Positions 16,392 to 25,248 of a stretch of 64,000 nucleotides of DNA are shown one piece after another. The stretch is taken from NCBI GenBank assembly GCA_965221215.1, contig OZ244872.1:2604001-2668000 (forward strand). The letters are read 5' to 3'. This stretch comes from Aldehydirespirator sp965221215. Lineage in GTDB: Bacteria > Actinomycetota > Acidimicrobiia > Acidimicrobiales > Aldehydirespiratoraceae. Both the position numbers and the translations under genes were made by a program. The notes under the pieces are model-generated. The model was not told the DNA's origin. It saw nothing but the letters and a program-made list of their open reading frames with translations, and searched no databases. How positions within the stretch are numbered: the first letter of the stretch is position 1; each line of letters opens with the position of its first letter.

Positions 16392-17633
16392 CTAGTTGCA
16401 GAGGCCCTCTTCGCTGGCGCCTCGGTGGCTGTTGCAGATCGGTGTGCTCTCCACGGTCTTGAGCGTGAACGGATCCGAGTCGGAGTCCTGTTGAGCGAAG
16501 ATGTGCAGCCGAAAGCCGCGGACCGAGTCGTCGGGAAGACCCAGAACGTCGACTGTGATCTCGCTGAGATCGCCGATGACGGGGGCGCCCGACACGACGA
16601 TGCGCGACGGCGATTCGTCCGATGTCACCGCTTCAGCGACGATCCGCCCCAGCTCGGCCAGCGTCGCCGCGGCGGGCGTCTCGCCCAGGGCGGCGACGAT
16701 CTCGGCGGTGGTGTCGGAGGTTCCGCCCAAAGGTGACAGGAAGGCGCTGCTGGCCCATCCCAGCGCATCGCCCATACGGATTTCGTGCCAGATCGTGGTG
16801 GGCAGTCTGCGGGTGTTGCCGGTGGCGATCACGCCCCGATTCAGGTCGAGAGTGGCGATGAGTTCATCGGAGTCGGCCTCTCGAACGTAGACGACCGACT
16901 CACCGCCCGCGTTCATCACGTTGTCCAGCCGGGCGACAAGCTCGCCAGCAGGCATGTCGCGGACGTTCAGAACGCTGTCATGCGCGACACCGACCACTGC
17001 GAGCCCTGTCCCCGCGGGCGGGCCGAACTCGTAGGGCTCGCCGGGCAGGCTCTCAGCTGGATCGCCCTCATCGTCCTCGGGCATGGGCGGATCCTCGGCC
17101 GCGGGCATGGGATCCTCGATCTCGGCGGCCGGCTCTTCGGCCGACTCACTGGACCCGCCAGACTCCGCAGACGCTCCCGACTCACCGGACCCGCCAGACT
17201 CCGCAGACTCGTCGTCTGATGCTTCGGCGGCCGCGGCATCGTCGGTGACAGCAGCGCCGGTGTCATCGGCGGTCGCGGCCATGTCGGCCATCACGTAGGC
17301 CTCCATGGCCATGCCCGCGGCCTCCTGGGCCGCGGTGGCCGCGTCCCTGGCCGCCATGGCCGCCTCTTCAGCGCTGGCCACCGTGGCTCCGACCGCGGTA
17401 ACGGCATCCTCAGCCCTCGCAGCTGCGGCTTGGGCTAGGGCCACCGCTTCAAGGGCGGCCTCGACATCGACCTGTGCCTGCGACGTGTCGGCGCTCTCGG
17501 GCGGGTCGCTGTCGGAGCCGCTCAACAGCGCGGCCACCAGGGCGACCACCGCCACCAGCACCGCCGCGACGGCCACTACCAGGGCCCGCCTCGCCACACC
17601 CAACGACAGCGAGGGCGCCCGCGGCGGGGTCAC
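16392..17633 (-). CDS. Membrane-anchored protein with Ala-rich coiled coil and SH3-like domain
   Basis: This protein has 413 residues from GTG 17633, chosen because GGGAG precedes it and it places the single membrane helix (RRALVVAVAAVLVAVVALVA) near the N-terminus. An Ala-rich, probably coiled-coil region follows (about 45-110), then an acidic Ser/Gly-rich linker with SGGSGESGASAESGGSSES, then an extracytoplasmic part resembling a bacterial SH3 domain (DSVLNVRDMPAGELVARLDN, about 225). The C-terminus has one Cys pair. SH3 domains of this type often bind cell-wall material. An analogous Ala-rich coil occurs in the peptide-binding lipoprotein at 43.8-45.7 kb. Function is unknown. Confidence 0.65.
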   Translation of the reverse strand: MTPPRAPSLSLGVARRALVVAVAAVLVAVVALVAALLSGSDSDPPESADTSQAQVDVEAALEAVALAQAAAARAEDAVTAVGATVASAEEAAMAARDAATAAQEAAGMAMEAYVMADMAATADDTGAAVTDDAAAAEASDDESAESGGSGESGASAESGGSSESAEEPAAEIEDPMPAAEDPPMPEDDEGDPAESLPGEPYEFGPPAGTGLAVVGVAHDSVLNVRDMPAGELVARLDNVMNAGGESVVYVREADSDELIATLDLNRGVIATGNTRRLPTTIWHEIRMGDALGWASSAFLSPLGGTSDTTAEIVAALGETPAAATLAELGRIVAEAVTSDESPSRIVVSGAPVIGDLSEITVDVLGLPDDSVRGFRLHIFAQQDSDSDPFTLKTVESTPICNSHRGASEEGLCN

Positions 17634-17844
17634 CGGCCAGCTCCCATGGTGTTCAAGTATTTCAGGGCGCCGAACTCGCGACGGTGATACCCAGCGACGC
17701 TCCCTCGTCGAACACGGACGCCCCGGTGTCATCGCCTCCGCACGAGCACAGAGGCCGCGTCGGCCCCCACTCCAACGCCTCCACGCTGCTGGCCTGCAAC
17801 GTGTCCGCCAAATCCTCCGGAACCGGTAGACGCCTCGGGCCCGG

Positions 17845-18483
17845 TCAAGCGCCTGCCGCGGCCCCCTCGACGTGGTCCTTGATGCCCTGCACCACCCGCT
17901 GCATGTTGGCGCGGTGTTCGGCCATCCGGCGGTCGATGATCCGGGTCTCCAGGTCGGGGCGGGCCGCGATGATGTCGTCGAGCCCGGACGGCCCGGGACC
18001 GAGGATGCCCCGGAAGCGCAGCCGGGTGCCGTCCACGATGGACTCGAGCTCGAGTCGCCAGCGGGCGCCGGGATTGTCCATGTTGTTGGTGCACCAGCCG
18101 AACGCAGCCTGCTCGTCGAACACGTCCACGAAGCACTGCGCCTCCCAGTCGCCCCGGCCCGGATGATGATTGCGGCCCACGAAGCGGGCCCCTAGCGCAG
18201 GACCGTCGCAGCCTTCGACCCATTCGGCTCCCTGGAACTCCTCGGAGAACTGCGCCGGCAGGTTGATGTCGGTCACCGCGGTCCACACGTCAGCCGGGTC
18301 GGCCTGGATGTCGGCCTCGGCCACCGTGCCGGGACCGTCGGCGAGGCGCACCGGATCGCTGGGGCCCCGCTCATAGGTGCGGGCGTGTCCGTCCACGTCT
18401 CGTTCGAGGTCGAGGCGGCGCACAGAGCGGGTGGTGGTGAGCACCCCGTCCTCCGCTGCGGTGGTGCCGGAGTCAATCTCCAT
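17845..18483 (-). CDS. SRPBCC (START-like/polyketide cyclase) superfamily protein
   Basis: This 212-residue protein carries the START-like ligand-binding pattern after about residue 45: AEADIQADPADVWTAVTDI, then EEFQGAEWVEGCDGPALGARF, and a long C-terminal helix (RRMAEHRANMQRVVQGIKDHVE). Proteins of this fold bind hydrophobic ligands; the natural ligand cannot be inferred. Its 5' end overlaps the 3' end of the FxsA-like gene by 11 bases, so the two are co-transcribed. The 111 bp between it and the next gene downstream hold nothing recognisable. Confidence 0.8.
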   Translation of the reverse strand: MEIDSGTTAAEDGVLTTTRSVRRLDLERDVDGHARTYERGPSDPVRLADGPGTVAEADIQADPADVWTAVTDINLPAQFSEEFQGAEWVEGCDGPALGARFVGRNHHPGRGDWEAQCFVDVFDEQAAFGWCTNNMDNPGARWRLELESIVDGTRLRFRGILGPGPSGLDDIIAARPDLETRIIDRRMAEHRANMQRVVQGIKDHVEGAAAGA

Positions 18484-19069
18484 CCGGGTCCTCGCTTGCT
18501 TGCCGGCCGTTGCGGACCTCTCGCACCTCGTTCACGTCGCGGACATCAGCTCCGCGGACATCCGTTCCGCCCGATCCGCCCGAGCTGTAGCCGAACCCGA
18601 AACCGGGACCCGCCGACCAGCGGCCGACGGTGACCCTCTTGGCGAAGTGGCGCATCAGCAGCGACCTGACCAGCACCCGGGTGGGCAGGAACAGCAACAG
18701 CAGCCCCACCGCGTCGGTGAGGAACCCGGGTGTGAGCATCAACGCCCCCGCCAGCAGGATCAGCAGCCCGTCCACCAGCTCCGCGGCGGGAAGCTCGCCG
18801 CGGTTCAGGCGGTTGCGGATCTGGTTGAGCACGCCCAGCCCCGAGCGGCGCACCATCCACGCCCCTGCCACCGATACCCCGATCAGCAGCAGGATGGTCC
18901 AGCCGATCCCCATGCCGCCGGCCACCTGAATGATCAGGTAGAGCTCCAGCAGCGGCACACAGAGCAGCAGCAGGAGCAGCACGGCGAACACGCCGCCAGC
19001 GTACGGGAGCAAGCGATTCGAGGACGACCCCGAGCGGCCGGCCCCGCCGAACGCTCCGGAGCGGAACAC
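18473..19069 (-). CDS. FxsA-family membrane protein
   Basis: The recognisable part has the FxsA layout: a first helix pair (VFAVLLLLLLCVPLLELYLI, then GGMGIGWTILLLIGVSVAGA), a cytoplasmic connection WMVRRSGLGVLNQIRNRL, and a last hairpin LLILLAGALMLTPGFLTDAVG. A long soluble Gly/Asp-rich tail of about 60 residues follows, which E. coli FxsA lacks in this form. FxsA is a cytoplasmic-membrane protein known for easing F-plasmid phage exclusion; its cellular role is unclear. The start is uncertain: GTG 19069 or TTG 19012 both precede the first helix, and starts beyond about 19150 would run into divergent selA. Confidence 0.8.
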   Translation of the reverse strand: MFRSGAFGGAGRSGSSSNRLLPYAGGVFAVLLLLLLCVPLLELYLIIQVAGGMGIGWTILLLIGVSVAGAWMVRRSGLGVLNQIRNRLNRGELPAAELVDGLLILLAGALMLTPGFLTDAVGLLLLFLPTRVLVRSLLMRHFAKRVTVGRWSAGPGFGFGYSSGGSGGTDVRGADVRDVNEVREVRNGRQASEDPDGD

Positions 19070-19158
19070 GTCCCAGACAGTTCCGTGGGCGTGCGAGCGA
19101 GAACGGCAGGCCAGGCTCGCCGAGCGAGCGCAGCACACCGGAGCGGGAACGTAGCCTT

Positions 19159-20436
19159 GTGTTTGCCGTGCCGCCTCAGGATCGACCGCCCTCTGTAGAC
19201 CGGCTAGCCCGCTCGCTGGTCGGCATCGACCTGCCCCCGCCGCTACTGGTGGACGCGGCCCGGGCCGCGATCGCGGCCGGCGACCCCGACTCGGCCCCCG
19301 ATCGGGCCCGAGCCATCCGGCGGCGGCTGCTGACACCGGTGATCAACGCCACCGGCGTGCTGCTGCACACCAACCTTGGCCGGGCGCCGCTGGCGTGGAC
19401 GCAGAGCGCCGACTACTCGAACCTGGAGCTGGATCTCGACACCGGCGAGCGGGGCGACCGTCAGGCCGGCGCGGCCACACTGCTGGCCCGGGCCTGCGGG
19501 GCCGAGGCCGCAATGGTGGTCAACAACTGCGCCGCCGCGGTGATGCTGGTGCTGGCCGCGCTGGCCGAGGGCCGCGACGCAGTGGTGTCGCGAGGCGAGC
19601 TGGTGGAGATCGGCGGCGGTTTCAGAGTGCCCGACGTGATGGCCTGGTCGGGGGCGAGGCTGGTGGAGGTCGGCACCACCAACCGCACCCGCCGCCGAGA
19701 CTTCGCCGAGGCGGTGGCCGACCCCGGCAACGACGTTGCCGCCGTGGTGCAGATCCATCAATCGAACTTCCGGCTGGTGGGATACACCGAGGCCCCCCGC
19801 ACCGCCGAGTTGGCCGACCTCGGGCCGCCGCTGGTGGCCGACATCGGCTCGGGGCTGCTCGACAGCCGCTGCCCGTGGCTCGACGGCGGTCCGCCCCCGT
19901 GGCTGGACTCCGAGCCGGCCGCCCGCCAGAGTCTGGATGCGGGCGCGGCGGTGGTGACATTCTCCGGCGACAAGCTCCTGGGCGGGCCTCAGGCCGGCAT
20001 CATCGCCGGTCGGACCGATCTGGTCGAGGCCTGTCGTCTGCATCGGCTGGCTCGGGCGCTGCGGCCCGGCTCGCTGGTGCTGGCCGCGCTGCAGCACACG
20101 GCGCTGGCCTATCTGCGCCACGACGGTGAGGCCATCGACTTCTGGCGCATGGCCGCGCTCAGCGCCGCGCAGCTCCGCGGCCGCCTCGGCATCTACGACG
20201 GCCTGCGGGAGGTGGCCACCGCGGCCACTCCCGGCGGCGGCACCCTGCCCGGCGTCGAGATCGAGTCGGTGGGGGTGGCCGTAGCCGGCGACCACTCGCA
20301 CCGGCTGAGGTCGCGGCCCCGCCCGATCATCGCCCGAGTCGCCGACGGCGCCACCATCGTCGACCTGCGCACCGTCCACCCCGACGACGACGCCGAGGTG
20401 GCCGCGGCGCTGCGCCAAGCCAACAACGAGTCGTGA
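19159..20436 (+). CDS. selA: L-seryl-tRNA(Sec) selenium transferase
   Basis: SelA converts seryl-tRNA(Sec) to selenocysteinyl-tRNA using selenophosphate and PLP. The 425 residues show the family blocks VINATGVLLHTNLGRAPL (about 61-78), NLELDLDTGERGDRQ, VNNCAAAVMLVLAALAEG, VQIHQSNFRLVG and the PLP lysine in TFSGDKLLGGPQAG (Lys about 273). It starts at GTG 19159. SelB follows after 52 bases in the same direction. The genes for selenophosphate synthase (selD) and the selenocysteine tRNA are not visible in this window. A selenoprotein such as a formate dehydrogenase is therefore expected elsewhere in the genome. Confidence 0.95.
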   Translation: MFAVPPQDRPPSVDRLARSLVGIDLPPPLLVDAARAAIAAGDPDSAPDRARAIRRRLLTPVINATGVLLHTNLGRAPLAWTQSADYSNLELDLDTGERGDRQAGAATLLARACGAEAAMVVNNCAAAVMLVLAALAEGRDAVVSRGELVEIGGGFRVPDVMAWSGARLVEVGTTNRTRRRDFAEAVADPGNDVAAVVQIHQSNFRLVGYTEAPRTAELADLGPPLVADIGSGLLDSRCPWLDGGPPPWLDSEPAARQSLDAGAAVVTFSGDKLLGGPQAGIIAGRTDLVEACRLHRLARALRPGSLVLAALQHTALAYLRHDGEAIDFWRMAALSAAQLRGRLGIYDGLREVATAATPGGGTLPGVEIESVGVAVAGDHSHRLRSRPRPIIARVADGATIVDLRTVHPDDDAEVAAALRQANNES

Positions 20437-20488
20437 AGCAGGCTGGCCGACGGGACAAGCACGTCGCCGGTGCGGCCCTGCTCGACGA

Positions 20489-22207
20489 ATGCACGTAGTT
20501 GCCACCGCCGGCCACGTCGACCACGGCAAGAGCACGCTGGTGCGAGCCCTCACCGGCACCGACCCCGACCGGCTGGCCGAGGAGAAGCAGCGCGGCCTCA
20601 CCATCGACCTGGGATTCGCATCGCTGCCGCTGCCGTCGGGGCGCCGGATCGCCTTCATCGATGTGCCCGGCCATGTCCGCTTCCTCAAGAACATGCTGGC
20701 CGGGGTGAGCGGGGTGGATGCCTGCGTGTTCGCAGTGGACGTCACCGAGGGTTGGAAGCCGCAGTCCGAGGAGCATCTGCGGATCCTGCAACTCCTCGGC
20801 CTGGGCTGCGGCCTGGTGGCCCTCACCAAGGCCGACGAGGCCGACGACGATCTGGTCGAGTTGGCCCGCCTCGACGTGGCCGAGCATGTCGCGGGCACGT
20901 TCCTGGCCGATGCGCCGATCGTGGCCACCGACGCGGTGACCGGAACCGGAATCGACGATCTCGTGGCCGAGCTCGACAACCTGCTGGCCCTCACCCCCAC
21001 CGCCGCCGACCACGGCCGGCCCCGGCTGTGGGTGGATCGAGCCTTCCCCATCAAGGGCTCGGGCACGGTGGTGACCGGAACCCTGACCGGCGGGCGGCTC
21101 GCCGCCGACGATGCCCTGGACCTGCTGCCGGGCGGACGCTCCGTGCGGGTGCGAGCCCTGCAGAGCCTGCACGAGCAGTGCGATCAGATCGGTCCGGGCA
21201 ACCGGGTGGCGGTCAACCTCGTGGGAGCGGGCCACCGCGACGTGGCTCGGGGCGACGCCCTGATGCGGGCCGGGCAATGGCACGCCACCGACATCATCGA
21301 CGCCGAGCTGTCGGTGCTGGCCTCGCTCGACCATCCGGTCACCCGCAGGGGCGCCTACGCGGCCTACATCGGCTCGGGCGAGCATCCGGTGCGGCTGAGA
21401 GTGCTGGGGCCGTCGGCCATCGAGCCGGGGACGAGCGGGCTGGTCCGCCTGCACCTTCCGGCCCGGCTGCCGCTGTGCATGGGCGACCGCTTCATCCTGC
21501 GCGAGTCGGGGCGCTCGGAGACGGTCGGCGGCGGCGAGGTTCTCGACGTCGAACCGGTGCTGCCCGCGGCCCGGGCCCGACCCGACCGCTCGGTGGAGCG
21601 GATCATCGCGGAGCGGGGCCGCGTCGACGTCGACCACCTGGAGCGGCTGACCGGCACCGCTCGCCAACCCGATGTGGGCCGGTGGGCGGTCGCTCCAGCG
21701 CATCTGGATGAAACCAGGGCTTCGCTGACCGAGGCGGCGAGTTCGGCCGGAGCGCTCGGCCTCGATCCAGCCGCCCTCGACGACTTCGAGCGGGCCGTGA
21801 TCGAGACCGTCGAGGGCATGGACTGGGTCGAGGGCCGAATTCGTCGAGCCGGCGACGAAGATCCTCTAGCTGATCACCCATTCGTCGCCGCGGCTGAGGC
21901 GGCCCCGTTCGCGCCGCCCGCGCCCGCCGGCGTGCCCGGCGACGAGCTGCGGCTGCTGGTGCGGCAGGGCCGGCTGGTGGAGAGCGGCGGCATCTATTTC
22001 GCGGCTGCCTCGGTCACCCAGGCGGCCGAGACGGTGGCCCGGCTGCTGGCCGACCGGCCCGATGGGGTGACGGTGGCCGAGGTCCGCGACGCCTGGGCCA
22101 CAACCCGCAAGTACACGCTGGCTCTGCTGGCCCGGCTCGACAGCACGGGGGTCACCCGCCGACGAGGGGATCTGCGCATCGCCGGCCCCCGGCTGCCCCA
22201 GGTGTAG
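20489..22207 (+). CDS. selB: Selenocysteine-specific translation elongation factor
   Basis: SelB carries selenocysteinyl-tRNA to UGA codons marked by a SECIS hairpin. The 572 residues show G1 AGHVDHGKSTLVRALTG (residues 7-23), the G2-region EKQRGLTIDLGFA, G3 DVPGHVRFLKNM and G4 TKAD, then the translation-factor beta barrels (DRAFPIKGSGTVVTGTLTGG), and a C-terminal stretch of winged-helix repeats ending in VRDAWATTRKYTLALLARLD. The length is slightly short of the E. coli protein (614). The start is ATG 20489. It follows selA, as usual for sel operons. Confidence 0.95.
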   Translation: MHVVATAGHVDHGKSTLVRALTGTDPDRLAEEKQRGLTIDLGFASLPLPSGRRIAFIDVPGHVRFLKNMLAGVSGVDACVFAVDVTEGWKPQSEEHLRILQLLGLGCGLVALTKADEADDDLVELARLDVAEHVAGTFLADAPIVATDAVTGTGIDDLVAELDNLLALTPTAADHGRPRLWVDRAFPIKGSGTVVTGTLTGGRLAADDALDLLPGGRSVRVRALQSLHEQCDQIGPGNRVAVNLVGAGHRDVARGDALMRAGQWHATDIIDAELSVLASLDHPVTRRGAYAAYIGSGEHPVRLRVLGPSAIEPGTSGLVRLHLPARLPLCMGDRFILRESGRSETVGGGEVLDVEPVLPAARARPDRSVERIIAERGRVDVDHLERLTGTARQPDVGRWAVAPAHLDETRASLTEAASSAGALGLDPAALDDFERAVIETVEGMDWVEGRIRRAGDEDPLADHPFVAAAEAAPFAPPAPAGVPGDELRLLVRQGRLVESGGIYFAAASVTQAAETVARLLADRPDGVTVAEVRDAWATTRKYTLALLARLDSTGVTRRRGDLRIAGPRLPQV

Positions 22208-22289
22208 AGAGTCGCAGGCGGATCTGCTTGCCAGCAGCTCCCGGATGCCTCAGGCGTAGGGGTCGCGTGCTCGGAGCTGACCGTCAGGC

Positions 22290-22553
22290 TCAGGTCATGC
22301 GCAGCAGGAGGTCGCGCCGCTCGATCTCGTTGAGGCCGCCCCAGATGCCGTGCTGTTCGCCGATGTCGAGCGCGTACTGGAGGCAGTCGGACTGGACTGA
22401 GCAGTCGGCGCAGATGTCCTTGGCTCGCAGCTCGCGCCGCCGCTTCTCGTCGCGCTTCTCCACGTAGGGGGGCGGGAAGAACACGGAGGCGTGGGGCCCC
22501 CGGCAGGCGGCCCGCAACTGCCATTCGGCCCGTTCTTGTGAAGCAACCCTCAT
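22290..22553 (-). CDS. WhiB-family transcriptional regulator
   Basis: This is an 87-residue actinobacterial Fe-S regulator. The four cluster cysteines are in RAACRGP (first) and ICADCSVQSDC (other three), followed by the hallmark turn GIWGGLNEIERR, which contacts the major sigma factor or DNA. The start ATG 22553 is chosen so that the protein begins MRVASQERAEWQ as in other WhiB proteins; an upstream in-frame ATG would add 11 residues. WhiB proteins sense oxygen, nitric oxide or redox state and tune development or metabolism. Target genes cannot be inferred from this position. It is convergent with selB. Confidence 0.93.
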   Translation of the reverse strand: MRVASQERAEWQLRAACRGPHASVFFPPPYVEKRDEKRRRELRAKDICADCSVQSDCLQYALDIGEQHGIWGGLNEIERRDLLLRMT

Positions 22554-22666
22554 GCTGGCAACTCCTCCCACGCGACGAACTATCACACGCCCATCGCCGG
22601 ATACAAAGCCGCTCGGCAGCTTTTGGTGGGCGCGGATTGGCGTATCCGGAATGCGCCGGAACGCGC

Positions 22667-24019
22667 TCAGGGAGGGTCTGTCAATTCTCCGATGTCGGAT
22701 TCGGCGGCGTCGGGCTCCACCGTGAGGATCAAGCCCTCCAACGCGGTCACCCGCACGGCATCACCCGCGGCGACGGGGGTGGCCCGCTGGGTTCGGGCCC
22801 GCCAGGGGGCGCCGTCGATCATCACCACGCCCTCGGGGTCCACCCCATCACGGGCCACGCCCAGCGCTCCGATCATCCAGTCGCGCCCGATCCTCGGCGT
22901 GCCGAAGCGGGTCCGCACCATGGCGGGCATGCCGGCCACCATCCCGGCGAACACCCCAACTACTCCGGCCACCAGCGTGACCCACGACAGCAGTCCCCCG
23001 TAGAACAGAGTCAGCGATCCCGCGATCAGGCACACCGTGGCGATCACGGTCCAGGCCCTCGGCACCCCGATCTGTATGTCCACCGCGTAGCCGAACATGG
23101 CCACCAGCAGCAGCGCCACCGCCCAGCCCCGCGCCGGCAGCGCCGCCAGCCCGTAGCAGCCGAGCAGGAAGGTGATGGCGCCGATGCCGCCCGCGATGCC
23201 TACGCCCGCGGTGTACAGCTCGAACACGAGCAGCCCGGCCCCCGCCAACAGCAGCAGATAGGCCACCGCGGGGCTGGCCGCGACATGCATGAACTGATCG
23301 AGCAGAGCGAGCTTGGCGAAGCGGACCCGACTCACCGGAACCCGCACCGGCTCGTCGCCGGAGTCGTCTATCTCGGCCTGGAAGCCGGGCAGGTCCAGCA
23401 CGAAGAAGGGCAGGGTGGGGGCCTCCCGGGCCAGTCCCAGATCGATCGCCTCGGTGAAGGAGACCTTGTGGGTTTCCAGGCGCGGGTAGGCCTCAGCGAA
23501 CGGCTCACTCAGCTGTGGGGCGGGCAGGATCAGCGGACCGAGATCGCCCAGTTCTGAGCCGGGGGCCAGGGCCAGGTCCGCTACCACGCCGGCCAGCTGC
23601 CCCACGCCTCCGGCGGCTACTGCGCCCGACGGGCCCACCCACATCGTGACGGGCACGTCCGCTTGGCCGATGCGGTCGGCCAACTCGCGCAGCCGCCGGT
23701 CGTCGATGGTGGCCCGTGAGCTGTTGACCTGCAGCACCAGCCCGAGAGCGCCGTCGGCGGAAGCCTTGTCGATGGATCGCTCGATGAAGTCGGCCATGAT
23801 CGGATCGAGGTAGCCCGACACCTCCACCACGTCCACCACCCCCGGCGCCGGCTGCGCGGCGGACTCGTCAGTGTCAGCGGCTGCGGCGGCACCAACCAGG
23901 CTCAGCGCCAGCGCCAATCCCAGCCCGAGCAGGGCACAGCTCCCAACCCGCCGGGCGAGCCGTGGCAGGGCGAGTCTCCGCGAGTCAGCCAAGGCCGCGG
24001 CGGGATTCTTCGGGGTCAT
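22667..24019 (-). CDS. NfeD/ClpP-like membrane protein, probably without protease activity
   Basis: The 450 residues begin with a signal-like hydrophobic segment, then a ClpP/SppA-like domain (VVEVSGYLDPIMADFIERSI, LQVNSSRATIDDRRL, and SELGDLGPL), four to five membrane helices, and a C-terminal NfeD OB-fold domain (TPVAAGDAVRVTALEGLILT). In active stomatin-operon-partner proteases the nucleophile lies in a PGASAASAGT-type block. Here the block reads GPSGAVAAGGVGQLAG, with Ala or Gly at the Ser position. I therefore expect a structural rather than proteolytic role, possibly in membrane microdomains; no stomatin/SPFH gene is adjacent. The start ATG 24019 has GAGGCGGG before it. Confidence 0.85.
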   Translation of the reverse strand: MTPKNPAAALADSRRLALPRLARRVGSCALLGLGLALALSLVGAAAAADTDESAAQPAPGVVDVVEVSGYLDPIMADFIERSIDKASADGALGLVLQVNSSRATIDDRRLRELADRIGQADVPVTMWVGPSGAVAAGGVGQLAGVVADLALAPGSELGDLGPLILPAPQLSEPFAEAYPRLETHKVSFTEAIDLGLAREAPTLPFFVLDLPGFQAEIDDSGDEPVRVPVSRVRFAKLALLDQFMHVAASPAVAYLLLLAGAGLLVFELYTAGVGIAGGIGAITFLLGCYGLAALPARGWAVALLLVAMFGYAVDIQIGVPRAWTVIATVCLIAGSLTLFYGGLLSWVTLVAGVVGVFAGMVAGMPAMVRTRFGTPRIGRDWMIGALGVARDGVDPEGVVMIDGAPWRARTQRATPVAAGDAVRVTALEGLILTVEPDAAESDIGELTDPP

Positions 24020-24133
24020 GCCCGCCTCGGTCGCGGGCCGCGGCCCAACTCGACGCCTCGCGTGGTTCAAGATGGATCGCGCCCTATCCGTTCGGCCTCA
24101 GACGGTGCGGCACTTCCGACAGGGTCGCGGGCG

Positions 24134-24505
24134 CTAGATGCCCGGATCCCGGTCGAGCGCGCCAACCGCGGCCTCGAGGGTCTCCTCGACGGGCACAATG
24201 CGGTCGAAACCGGTGGTGTGCAGCAGGCGGAGCAGGGTGGCGCCGTTGCAGTACACGACGACCCGGCCCTCGTTCTCGCGGATGCGGCGGATCCCGCCGA
24301 TGAGCGCGCCGAGGCCGGCAGAGTCCATGAAGGGCACGCCGCAAAGGTCCACCACCAGACGCCCGGCGGTGGCGTGCTCGGCCAGCGCCTCCCGGAACTG
24401 GGCCACGGTGTAGGCATCGAGCTCCCCGGTGGGACGCAGCAGGTGGTATGGCGCTGCGCTTCCGTCGCCGTCGCGGTGGAACGACTCGATGTCCAGCATG
24501 AGCAC
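24134..24505 (-). CDS. STAS-domain anti-sigma-factor antagonist
   Basis: This 123-residue protein of the SpoIIAA/RsbV type has RPTGELDAYTVAQFREALAE, then LVVDLCGVPFMDSAGLGALI, in which the Ser of DSAGLG is the usual phosphorylation site, then GRVVVYCNGATLLRLLHTTG. Such proteins free sigma factors by binding the kinase/anti-sigma partner when unphosphorylated. No sigma factor adjoins. A small protein at 57.8-58.2 kb that may be HATPase-like is the only conceivable partner in the window, and that is speculative. Met codons at 24505 and 24499 both could start it. Confidence 0.88.
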   Translation of the reverse strand: MLMLDIESFHRDGDGSAAPYHLLRPTGELDAYTVAQFREALAEHATAGRLVVDLCGVPFMDSAGLGALIGGIRRIRENEGRVVVYCNGATLLRLLHTTGFDRIVPVEETLEAAVGALDRDPGI

Positions 24506-24710
24506 CGAGGCTAGCCCACCTCAGCCGAGATAGGGAGCGCCGAGGGGCGGTCTGGCGCCGCCGTTACCGCCGGGACATGGCACCACCGCCGAAGCCGACG
24601 GATGGGCAGAGACAAGAACCGGCCTGGCGAGGCCGCCACCGCAGGGGGCCGGAGGCGATGGCCGGGTCCACCGGGATCGGCAGAGGCGAGAGGCGGTACG
24701 ATTTGCGGCC

Positions 24711-25091
24711 GTGGGCGAGGTGTTGCTGGTGACCGACGCAGACTGGATCGCGCAGCAGTGCGAGGCCGCGCTGAGCGGCGACCATCGCCTGCACAGGGTG
24801 AGGCGGGGCGCCGACACGCTGGAGGCGGTCGAGCAGGTCGAGCCCGATCTGGTGCTGCTCGACATGCAGGTCGGCAACATGGGGGGCATGGCCGCGTGCC
24901 TGGCCGTCCGTCAGGAGGAGGGCATGGGCCGTCTGGTGCCCCGCCCGGTGATCATGCTGCTCGACCGCGAGGCCGACGAGTTTCTGGCCCGCCGCAGCGA
25001 GGCCGACGCCTGGCTGGTCAAGCCCATCAACCCGATGCGCCTGGCCCGCCTGGTGGCCTCCACCCTGGCCGAGGCACCGACCCCCGCCTAG
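24711..25091 (+). CDS. Stand-alone response-regulator receiver domain
   Basis: This 126-residue CheY-like protein has no output domain. The start VLLVTDADW supplies the acidic pocket, DLVLLDMQVGNMGG carries the phospho-accepting Asp (about residue 51), and AWLVKPINPMRLARLV carries the conserved Lys-Pro. It starts at GTG 24711. No histidine kinase is adjacent. The 205 bases between it and the STAS gene contain nothing I can identify. A copy of the dispersed 3' element follows three bases after the stop. Confidence 0.85.
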   Translation: MGEVLLVTDADWIAQQCEAALSGDHRLHRVRRGADTLEAVEQVEPDLVLLDMQVGNMGGMAACLAVRQEEGMGRLVPRPVIMLLDREADEFLARRSEADAWLVKPINPMRLARLVASTLAEAPTPA

Positions 25092-25093
25092 GA

Positions 25094-25200
25094 GGGCGCG
25101 CAAACGGGTGAGAGCCGGTCGCGTCGCAACGGGGTCATTCCCGCTCTCGTTCGCTGCGCTCACGGGCCGCTCGGGCCACGGCCTCTCAGGCTCGGCCTCT
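25094..25200 (+). repeat. Dispersed 3'-end element, copy C (after the receiver gene)
   Basis: This copy shares GGGTGAGAG near its left end, the variant core CCCGCTCTCGTTCGCTGCGC, ACGGGCCGCTCGGGCC and GGCTCGGCCTC at the right end. It is shortened between the core and the right end compared with copy B. It separates the receiver gene from the tRNA gene. Confidence 0.8.
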
Positions 25201-25248
25201 GAGGGCGTGGCCCGCATCCGCCTCGGCTAGCCTCTAGCCCGCTGCACA

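Noticed and set aside
19070..19336. Longer N-terminus for the FxsA-like gene starting at 19336
   Set aside because: It would overlap the divergent selA start by about 180 bp and adds only Pro/Arg-rich sequence without homology.
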